From the NCBI RefSeq assembly GCF_002312805.1, contig NZ_NMUA01000001.1:332975-396974 (forward strand): a stretch of 64,000 nucleotides of DNA, given 5' to 3'. This stretch comes from Sphingobium sp. D43FB. GTDB taxonomy: Bacteria; Pseudomonadota; Alphaproteobacteria; Sphingomonadales; Sphingomonadaceae. How positions within the stretch are numbered: the first letter of the stretch is position 1; each line of letters starts with the position of its first letter. The notes beneath the pieces were generated by a model. The model was not told where the DNA came from. It saw only the letters and a program-made list of their open reading frames with translations, and made no database searches. A program made the position numbers and the translations under genes. Below, in pieces: positions 19,073 to 25,714 of this stretch.

Positions 19073-21088
19073 TCAGGCTTCGGTCGGGTGGATGGTTTCG
19101 AGCCGGTCGGCCAGTTCGGCATTGCGGAAGGGCTTGGTCAGCCGCGGCAGATCGGGCGCTATCCCCTCCGCCTCGGCATAGCCGGACACGATCAGCACAG
19201 GCAGGTCGGGCATCCGGGTCCGCAGGCTGCGCGCTAGTTCCTCACCATTCATCCCCGGCATCAGATGGTCGGTGACCAATATGGTCGGCGCGACACCCGC
19301 TTCGATCAGGTGCAGGGCCTCCTCGGCCGATTTCGCCTCGACCACGTCATAGCCAAGGTCGTTGAGCATGTCGGCGGTGCTCATCCGCACCAGTTCCTCA
19401 TCATCGACCAGCAAGGCCGTGCCGCGCGCGACGGATATGCGCGGCAGCACGCGAATCTGGTCGTCGCTGCCGATCGCGTCCGGGCTGACGGGGAGCCAGA
19501 GTTCGACCGTGGTCCCCTCACCCGGCGCGCTGATGATGGTCAGCCCGCCACCCAGTTGCGCGGCCAGGCCGTGCGCCATCGACAGGCCAAGGCCGGTGCC
19601 CTTGCCAATGCCCTTGGTCGAGAAGAAGGGCTCGATGGCGCGCGCCCGCGTCGCCTCGTCCATGCCGACGCCCGTGTCGGCGACCGAGAGGCGCACATAA
19701 TGACCGACGCGCAGGCCCGCGGGATGACGCCCCCGCACGCTGGCGCGACTTGCCGAGATGGTCAGTTCGCCGCCCGCAGGCATGGCGTCGCGGGCGTTGA
19801 CGCTCAAATTGAGGATCGCCATTTCCAACTGGTTGGCATCGGCCCGCGCCGGGGGCAAATCGTCGGCGATATTGACCTGCAGGTCGATTTTCGGGCCGAT
19901 CGTGCTGCTCACCAGGCTCGCCATTCCTGTGACGAGGTCATCGAGCGCGACCGCCTTGGGCTGGAGCGGCTGTCGCCGGGCGAAGGCGAGCAGCCGTTGC
20001 ACCAGCGTCTTGGCGCGTTCGGCCGATTGGAGCGCGCCGTCGATCAGGCGACGTTCGCGTTCGCTGCCCAGCCCACGGCGCATCAGCAGGTCGAGCGAGC
20101 CGATGATGGGGGTGAGCAGATTGTTGAAGTCGTGCGCAACGCCGCCGGTCAACTGACCCATCGATTCGAGCTTCTGCGACTGACGCAGCGCTTCCTGGGT
20201 TTGCAGCAATTCTTCTTCGCGCGCCTTGTCTTCGCTCAGGTCACGGCCGATCGCGATGAAATTCACCCCGTCCGGTTCGGGCGACACGGTCCAGCCGATC
20301 GGCGTCCAGCCGCCGTCGGCGGTGGCGATGCGATTTTGAAAGCGGGTGGGAAGGCCGGTGCGACTCATATCCTCAATGGCGGCGAGCGTCACCGCCGCAT
20401 CGTCGGGATGCATGAAGTCGACATAGGGTGTCGCCAGCAGATGCGCCTCCGACCAGCCCAATACGCGGGTCCAGGCGGGATTGACTGCGGCCATGCGCCC
20501 GGCAAAGTCCGCGCGGGCGAGCATGTCTTCGGACAATATCCACAGCCGGTTGCGCTCGGACGCTTCGGCTTCGCGGCGCGTGCGCTCCGCCAATATCTGC
20601 TCGGTGGTTTCGACACAGGCGCAGAAGAGGCCATCGACCGTCCCGGCCGCGTCGCGAACTGGCGTGTAGGAGAAGGCGAAATGCGCTTCGCGCGGGCGGC
20701 CCGGACGATCGAGCATGAGTTCGATATCGTCCATGTGGACGGGTTCGCCAAAGGATACTTTAGCAAAGAGCGGTCCGATATCAGCGCGAACTTCAGGCCA
20801 GACCTCGAAAAAGGGGCACCCTAAAGCTGTGGGGTGCCGGTCGGCCAGCATTGGGGCATAGCGATCATTGTAAAGAAGGATATGGTCAGGCCCCCAGCCG
20901 ATGAACATCGGTTGATCGGCCGACAGCATGAGCGCCACCAATGTCTTGAGCGGCTGAGGCCAGCTTTGCGGCGCGCCAAGCGGCGTTGCCGACCAGTCCT
21001 TTGACCGGACCAACTCGCCCATGACCCCGCCCCCCGACAGGAAATGCATGTCCTGGCCGAGATCCATGCTGGCTGCGCTATCATTCAT
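19073..21088 (-). CDS. Hybrid sensor histidine kinase with PAS domains and receiver
   Basis: A 671-residue soluble hybrid kinase. Two PAS-like domains occupy about 35-165 and 180-295. A HisKA domain follows with phosphoacceptor in GGVAHDFNNLLTPI (about 322-335). The HATPase domain has NLSVNARDAM, the G1 box DTGVGM and the G2 box GKGTGLGLSM. The C-terminal receiver (about 555-665) has DDE near its start and the phosphoacceptor Asp in VTDHLMPGMNG, with the lysine in LTKPF. The GGVAHDFNN type often feeds a HPt or DNA-binding regulator elsewhere. It is codirectional with the HWE kinase, 80 bases upstream of it. No output gene is adjacent. Confidence 0.93.
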   Translation of the reverse strand: MNDSAASMDLGQDMHFLSGGGVMGELVRSKDWSATPLGAPQSWPQPLKTLVALMLSADQPMFIGWGPDHILLYNDRYAPMLADRHPTALGCPFFEVWPEVRADIGPLFAKVSFGEPVHMDDIELMLDRPGRPREAHFAFSYTPVRDAAGTVDGLFCACVETTEQILAERTRREAEASERNRLWILSEDMLARADFAGRMAAVNPAWTRVLGWSEAHLLATPYVDFMHPDDAAVTLAAIEDMSRTGLPTRFQNRIATADGGWTPIGWTVSPEPDGVNFIAIGRDLSEDKAREEELLQTQEALRQSQKLESMGQLTGGVAHDFNNLLTPIIGSLDLLMRRGLGSERERRLIDGALQSAERAKTLVQRLLAFARRQPLQPKAVALDDLVTGMASLVSSTIGPKIDLQVNIADDLPPARADANQLEMAILNLSVNARDAMPAGGELTISASRASVRGRHPAGLRVGHYVRLSVADTGVGMDEATRARAIEPFFSTKGIGKGTGLGLSMAHGLAAQLGGGLTIISAPGEGTTVELWLPVSPDAIGSDDQIRVLPRISVARGTALLVDDEELVRMSTADMLNDLGYDVVEAKSAEEALHLIEAGVAPTILVTDHLMPGMNGEELARSLRTRMPDLPVLIVSGYAEAEGIAPDLPRLTKPFRNAELADRLETIHPTEA

Positions 21089-21278
21089 AAAGGGGGTGAT
21101 CCGTCGGTCCTATCCATCATCTGATCTTTGCGAACCGACGCCAGCCTTCACAGTTCCGTCCAATATGCAATATGCCCTTGTTTTTGCGAAAATCTTGTCC
21201 GTCATCTGCGCCGAAATGGTGCCAAAGGGTGGCGACTTTTCCCCAGCGATGCTAGGACGGGGCAAGGCAGAACCAGAT

Positions 21279-21932
21279 ATGATACTCGCTCCCCCACGGC
21301 CCGGCATCTATGTCAGGGGCACCGAAACCGTCGATCAGATCCTTAAGGCCGCGCTCGACGTGCTGATCGATGAAGGAGCCGACGCCTTCACCCTGCGCCG
21401 CATCGCCGCGCGGTGCGACATGAAGGTCGGCAATGTCAGCTATCATTTTCCGCGCAAGGAAATGCTGATCCAGGTGATGCTCGATGAACTGGTCGAGTCT
21501 TATGGCAGCGTGCTGGATCAGACGGTGCGCAAGCCGGGGCTGACCGCCGAAGAGCGGCTGAGACGGATCATCCTCCTATGTCTTGACGACATCCAGACCA
21601 AGCGCACGACCCATTTGTTCACGGAATTATGGGCGCTCGCCAATCATAGCGATTTCGTCGCGGATCGCGTCCGTGCCTTTTACCAGCGCGTCCATGATGC
21701 GATCGGCGAATATGTCGCGCAGCTCAATCCCGCCTTGTCCCCCGACGACGTGCATAGCGTGGCCCTGTTCATCAGCGCGTCGATGGAAGGATCGACGCCG
21801 TTCCTGGGCCATGGCAAGCCCTGGGCACACAAGATGCCGGCATTTACCGCGCTTGCCGCTACGTCATTCATCCACCTGGCCAAGACGGTGACCGCGCGCG
21901 ATATTGCCGGGTTGGTCAGCGAAACGGCGTGA
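21279..21932 (+). CDS. TetR-family regulator upstream of the amine dehydrogenase cluster
   Basis: A 217-residue TetR-type regulator with the helix-turn-helix AFTLRRIAARCDMKVGNVSYHF (about 30-50; core MKVGNVSYHF). I chose ATG 21279 (MILAPPRPGIYV), preceded by AAGGCAG, because the in-frame extension upstream looks like non-coding sequence from the region divergent from the hybrid kinase. The C-terminal domain has no recognisable ligand motif. It precedes the amine dehydrogenase genes by 168 bases in the same direction and is the only candidate local regulator. A palindrome GGACATCTGTCC at 22009-22020 in that gap may be an operator. This role is inference. Confidence 0.85.
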   Translation: MILAPPRPGIYVRGTETVDQILKAALDVLIDEGADAFTLRRIAARCDMKVGNVSYHFPRKEMLIQVMLDELVESYGSVLDQTVRKPGLTAEERLRRIILLCLDDIQTKRTTHLFTELWALANHSDFVADRVRAFYQRVHDAIGEYVAQLNPALSPDDVHSVALFISASMEGSTPFLGHGKPWAHKMPAFTALAATSFIHLAKTVTARDIAGLVSETA

Positions 21933-22100
21933 TTTTGGTACTGCGCGCGCTTTGTTGCGGTGCAGAAATAAATTCGCGAACGCCCCCGTTAAGCGCTTGA
22001 CCGATCCCGGACATCTGTCCAGACTTCATGCCAGCGCTGGGGGGGCGTGGACAGCGTGAGTCCGCAGGCCCGCCCGCCGCATCAAGGGGGATCAGGCCAG

Positions 22101-23279
22101 ATGTCGAGGACCGCCACCAAGGCAATATTCGCTGCCGCCGCGCTAGGCTGGACGCTGTTCGCGACCGCCGCATGGGCTGCTCCCGCCGCCGAGACCGACG
22201 CCGTGCCGGAAGCGGAAACATCCGACGTGATGACCATCCCGCCGCCCAAGCCGACTTGGTTCTTCGTCGATGGCGGATGGGACATGGCGGGCACCAGCAT
22301 CTTCGACGGCGAAACCGGCAAGATGAAGGGCATGGTCGAAACCCGCCGCCTCGCCGACTTCGCGATCGATCCTGCAGGCAAATTTTATTATGTCTCCGAA
22401 ACCATCTGGTCGAAGGGCGATCGCGGCACGCGGCAGGACATGGTGTCGGTCTATGACAGCCAGACGCTCAACCTCGTCACCGAAATCCCCCTGCCCGGCC
22501 GCATCCTGATCGGTTCGCGCAAGAATAATTTCATCATCAGCGACGATGGCAAGACCGCCTATATCTATGATTTCAGCCCCGCCTCCGGGGTCAATGTCGT
22601 TGACCTGGCGAAGCGCAAATTCGTGACCGCGATCGAACTGCCGGGTTGTGCCAGCCTGATGCCCAATCCGGGCGTCGGCTTTTCTGCGCTCTGTTCGGAC
22701 GGGTCGCTGGCCACCGTGGCGATCAAGGGGAGCAAGGCGGACATCACGCATAGCGCGCCTTTCTTCTCCGCCACCGACGATCCGATCTTCGACAATTTCA
22801 CCTATGACAAGCGCAAGCAGGAAACGACCTTCCTCACCTATACCGGCCAGATCTTCCAAGCGAAGCTGGGCGCGACCCCGACCATTGCCGCGCCCTTTTC
22901 GATCCAGGCGGCAGCGGGCATTCGCCCCGGCGAAACCAAGCCGCTGGAATTGAACTGGTATCCGGGCGGTCGGCAACCAATGGCGTTGCATCGACCATCG
23001 GGCCATCTGTTCGTGCTGATGCATATGGGCGAATATTGGACGCACAAGGCATCGGGGACCGAAGTGTGGGAGGTCGATCTGGCCACCCAGAAGGTCGTCA
23101 AGCGCCGCGCGCTCAAGGAACCGATGAACAATATCGAGGTGTCGCAAACCGACAAACCGCTGCTGTTCATGAATGGCGAGGAGGCCAGCGCCATCGTCAT
23201 CGACCTCGCCACCGGCGAGGAAAAGCATAAGATCGAGCGGGCCGGTGGCAGCACCATCACCGTCGCGGACCCGTCCTGA
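22101..23279 (+). CDS. Amine dehydrogenase large (alpha) subunit, AauB/MauB family
   Basis: A 392-residue periplasmic seven-bladed beta-propeller, the large subunit of tryptophan-tryptophylquinone (TTQ) amine dehydrogenase, which oxidises primary amines to aldehyde and ammonia. The signal peptide ends at TAAWA-A (about residue 26). The mature part begins with the family stretch FFVDGGWDMAGTSIFDGETGKMKGM; propeller repeats such as YVSETIWSKGDRGTRQDMVSVYD and a C-terminal EVDLATQKVVKR are typical. The start ATG 22101 is chosen for the signal peptide; GGGGG lies about 12 bases before it. First gene of a tight set (gaps 2-22 bases) with E, D, A and a cytochrome. Whether the substrate is methylamine or an aromatic amine is discussed under the small subunit. 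Confidence 0.9.
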   Translation: MSRTATKAIFAAAALGWTLFATAAWAAPAAETDAVPEAETSDVMTIPPPKPTWFFVDGGWDMAGTSIFDGETGKMKGMVETRRLADFAIDPAGKFYYVSETIWSKGDRGTRQDMVSVYDSQTLNLVTEIPLPGRILIGSRKNNFIISDDGKTAYIYDFSPASGVNVVDLAKRKFVTAIELPGCASLMPNPGVGFSALCSDGSLATVAIKGSKADITHSAPFFSATDDPIFDNFTYDKRKQETTFLTYTGQIFQAKLGATPTIAAPFSIQAAAGIRPGETKPLELNWYPGGRQPMALHRPSGHLFVLMHMGEYWTHKASGTEVWEVDLATQKVVKRRALKEPMNNIEVSQTDKPLLFMNGEEASAIVIDLATGEEKHKIERAGGSTITVADPS

Positions 23280-23281
23280 CC

Positions 23282-23812
23282 ATGGAACTGGGCCTTGCGA
23301 TCATCGGCCTTGCGGCATCGATCGGCATTGGCCTGATCCTGCTGCTGTCGGGCGCTGAAAAGCTTCGGCATCGCGCGCTGCTGCCCGGCGTGATCGCCAA
23401 TTACCGGCTGCTGCCCCCGGCTTTGGTCGCGCCTGCCGCACTGCTGCTGCCGGTGGCGGAACTGCTGATCGGTGGCGCGTTGGTGGCGTGGCTTGCGCCG
23501 CTGCCAGTCGTCTTGGCGATAGGGCTGCTGCTTATGTTCGCGCTGGCCATGGCGATCAACATCGCGCGGGGTCGCAGCCATATCGATTGCGGATGTGGCC
23601 GGTCGCAACTGCGGCATCGGATCGGCTTGCCGCTGGTCGGGCGCAACATGATCCTGGCGCTGCTGCTCGTGCCGCGCCTGTGGCCCGTGCCGCCCCTGTC
23701 CGCCATCGACATGGGCACCGCCATTGCGGGCGGTCTCGCCATCGCGCTCGCCTATCCGCTCTATACCGCCATCGCGGCTTTGATCGCGTCGCCCGCCGCC
23801 TACCGGAGATAA
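23282..23812 (+). CDS. mauE: MauE/DoxX-like membrane maturation protein
   Basis: A 176-residue inner-membrane protein with about four or five helices, beginning two bases after the large-subunit stop. It carries a Cys-x-Cys motif in HIDCGCG (Cys103 and Cys105) on a loop after the third helix. MauE is required, with MauD, for formation or transport of the disulfide-rich small subunit. The paired cysteines suggest it passes electrons or disulfides to the MauD thioredoxin fold. It overlaps neither neighbour but is only 6 bases from mauD. Confidence 0.88.
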   Translation: MELGLAIIGLAASIGIGLILLLSGAEKLRHRALLPGVIANYRLLPPALVAPAALLLPVAELLIGGALVAWLAPLPVVLAIGLLLMFALAMAINIARGRSHIDCGCGRSQLRHRIGLPLVGRNMILALLLVPRLWPVPPLSAIDMGTAIAGGLAIALAYPLYTAIAALIASPAAYRR

Positions 23813-23818
23813 GCATCC

Positions 23819-24421
23819 ATGCTGACATCGCTCATCATCTCGCAAATCCTCTCCTGGGTCGTCATCCTGGGGCTTGGCGTCGCGCTGCTCGCCCTCGCGC
23901 GTCAAGTGGGCGTGTTGCATATCCGCGTCGCGCCAGCGGGCGCGCTGACCACCAGCGGCGGCCCGGCGGTGGGCGACGCCACGATCAAGGTCGACGCGCG
24001 CTCCATAGACGGCGCGCCGGTCACGGTCGGCGGTCATGCCCATGGCGTGCCTTTGCGGCTGCTGATGTTCGTGTCGGCCCAGTGCCCGCTTTGCAAGGCC
24101 ATCATTCCCATGGCCAAATCCTTTGCCCGCGACGAGCGCGTCGCGCTGACCTTCGTCGGCGATGACGATGTCGCCGCGCAGCGCGCCATGATCGCGCAGC
24201 ATGGGCTGGAACCCTATATGTTCGTCAACGGTCCCGACGTGGGCCAGGCGTTCGGCGTCGCCAAGCTGCCCTTTGCGGTGCTGCTCGATGCCGAGGGCAT
24301 GATCCTGTCCAAGGGGCTGGTAAACAGCCGCGAGCATCTCGAAAGCCTGGTCGTCGCCCATGAAATGGGGATCAAGACCGTGCAGGATTATATCGGATCG
24401 TTGAAGGCACAGGCGGCCTGA
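23819..24421 (+). CDS. mauD: MauD thioredoxin-like disulfide protein
   Basis: A 200-residue protein with one N-terminal membrane anchor (about 5-27) and a periplasmic thioredoxin-like domain. The active-site motif is CPLC (residues 89-92) in FVSAQCPLCKAIIP. The cis-Pro region is KLPFAVLLD. It is needed for correct disulfide pairing in the small subunit, which here has 14 cysteines. Length is normal for MauD. It lies between mauE and the small subunit gene in the same operon. Confidence 0.92.
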   Translation: MLTSLIISQILSWVVILGLGVALLALARQVGVLHIRVAPAGALTTSGGPAVGDATIKVDARSIDGAPVTVGGHAHGVPLRLLMFVSAQCPLCKAIIPMAKSFARDERVALTFVGDDDVAAQRAMIAQHGLEPYMFVNGPDVGQAFGVAKLPFAVLLDAEGMILSKGLVNSREHLESLVVAHEMGIKTVQDYIGSLKAQAA

Positions 24422-24443
24422 ACGGCCAAAGGGGGGCAGTGAC

Positions 24444-24989
24444 ATGAAGAGGTTCAACGCCGACGCCATGGGCGAAAAACTGCTGCGGCGGCTCGCCGGG
24501 GGCAGCTCGCGCCGCTCCATGCTCTCGCGCCTGGGCGCGGCGCTGGTGGCTGCGCCCGTTTTCCCGCTGCTACCGGTCAGCCGCGCGGAAGCGGCCAAGC
24601 CCGATCGATCGCCCGAAGCGAAAACCGGCTTTGCCCGCAATGCCCAGACCAAGGATGATACCAAGTGCGACTATTGGCGCTACTGCGCCATCGATGGCGC
24701 GCTCTGCACCTGTTGCGGCGGTGGGCTGCATAGTTGCCCGCCCGGTGCCGAGCCGTCGCCCGTGTCCTGGGTCGGCACCTGCATCAACCCGGACGATGGC
24801 AAGGCCTATCTGATCGCCTATCGCGACTGTTGCGGCAAACCCGCCTGCGGCCAGTGCGGATGCGACAATACCGACCGCGAAACCCAGCTCTACATGCCCC
24901 AGCTCAACAATGACGTCATCTGGTGCTTTGGCACCAGCAGCATGGAATATCATTGTTCGACCGCGGTGATGGTGGGCGCGGCCAGCTGA
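24444..24989 (+). CDS. TTQ amine dehydrogenase small (beta) subunit, aromatic-amine-dehydrogenase-like
   Basis: A 181-residue precursor with a twin-arginine signal (SRRSML, Arg23-Arg24) exported to the periplasm. The two tryptophans that would cross-link to TTQ are Trp109 (PVSWVGT) and Trp160 (DVIWCFG); the catalytic Asp is Asp128 (AYRDCC). These numbers coincide with those I recall for aromatic amine dehydrogenase of Alcaligenes faecalis (Trp109, Trp160, Asp128, Thr172). In Paracoccus methylamine dehydrogenase the last tryptophan and threonine are 14 apart; here they are 12, as in the aromatic enzyme. Residue 172 is Ser (HCST) instead of Thr. There are 14 cysteines, two more than in the methylamine enzyme. 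RBS is GGGGCAG. I therefore favour an aromatic/aryl-alkyl amine dehydrogenase, moderately surely. Confidence 0.88.
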   Translation: MKRFNADAMGEKLLRRLAGGSSRRSMLSRLGAALVAAPVFPLLPVSRAEAAKPDRSPEAKTGFARNAQTKDDTKCDYWRYCAIDGALCTCCGGGLHSCPPGAEPSPVSWVGTCINPDDGKAYLIAYRDCCGKPACGQCGCDNTDRETQLYMPQLNNDVIWCFGTSSMEYHCSTAVMVGAAS

Positions 24990-24999
24990 GGGCAAGGGT

Positions 25000-25509
25000 T
25001 TGCGCAGGCTTTTGACGGGATCGCTGCTCCTGCTCGGCGTAGTCGGCATCGGCCGCGCCGCGTTGCCGCCGATGGGGCCGCTGCCCGACGCGATCAGCGA
25101 CCCGGAACTTGCGCGCTCCGACTATGCCGAACATTGCGGCGGCTGCCATGGCATTCAGGGGAGCGCGGCCCCGGCGCAACTGCCCGAACTGCGCGGCCGG
25201 GTCGGCTGGTTCCTCTGCACGCCGCAATCGCGCGCCTATCTCATCCGCCTGCCCAACATCGCGCACAGCCGGATCAGCGATAACCAGCAATTGGCCGACC
25301 TGGTCAATTTCATGGTGTTTGGCCTCGGCGGTCCCAGCGTGCCGGCCGGTGCCAAGCCGTTCACGGCCGACGAGGTTGCGCACGAGCGGAAATTCGCCCT
25401 CTCCTCCGCCTCGCTCAAGGCCGAACGCGCCCGCTATGTGGAAGTCGCGATCAAGCAATGCGGCGCGCCCAGCGCCATGCGCCTGCTCTACCCCGGCCAG
25501 AAACCCTAA
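25000..25509 (+). CDS. Monohaem c-type cytochrome of the amine dehydrogenase cluster
   Basis: A 169-residue periplasmic protein with a short signal peptide (RRLLTGSLLLLGVVGIGRA) and one haem-binding motif CGGCH (Cys46, Cys49, His50). A methionine in NFMVFGLGG could be the distal ligand. The start is TTG at 25000, 10 bases after the small subunit stop, with GGCAAGGG before it; no ATG is available without losing the signal peptide. It is the probable electron acceptor from the TTQ enzyme in place of amicyanin or azurin. It is not MauG, which is larger and has two CxxCH motifs. Confidence 0.8.
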   Translation: MRRLLTGSLLLLGVVGIGRAALPPMGPLPDAISDPELARSDYAEHCGGCHGIQGSAAPAQLPELRGRVGWFLCTPQSRAYLIRLPNIAHSRISDNQQLADLVNFMVFGLGGPSVPAGAKPFTADEVAHERKFALSSASLKAERARYVEVAIKQCGAPSAMRLLYPGQKP

Positions 25510-25553
25510 GACGCTCTCTAATAGCATCGCGCAATAAGGCTGACTCATGCGCG

Positions 25554-25623
25554 TCGTTCCCCGGCACAGGCCGGGGTCCAGTTCTGACCGCGGGACTGGA
25601 CCCCGGCCTTCGCCGGGGAACGA
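25554..25623. repeat. Intergenic palindromic repeat (28-bp arms)
   Basis: The arms 25554-25581 and 25596-25623 are reverse complements with two mismatches, around a 14-base loop. Core text is TTCCCCGGC..GGCCGGGGTCCAG. It lies between the convergent cytochrome gene and TonB receptor gene. This is a REP-like mobile palindrome of a type common between sphingomonad genes. Confidence 0.85.
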
Positions 25624-25660
25624 CAAGCTATAGGTTCCCGTCTATGCACCTTGGCATAAA

Positions 25661-25697
25661 ATGATGCCGCCGGATCGCTGATCCGGCGGCATTATCA
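25661..25697 (-). terminator. Intrinsic terminator of the TonB receptor gene
   Basis: GCCGCCGGATC (25666-25676) and GATCCGGCGGC (25680-25690) form an 11-bp stem with a 3-base loop, extended by ATGAT/ATTATCAT flanks. On the minus strand it is followed by ATCATTTTAT, 18 bases after the receptor stop codon. Confidence 0.85.
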
Positions 25698-25714
25698 TGC
25701 GGTGACGCTAACCG

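Noticed and set aside
25000..25509. The small cytochrome as MauG
   Set aside because: It has only one CxxCH motif and 169 residues; MauG has two haems and about twice the length.
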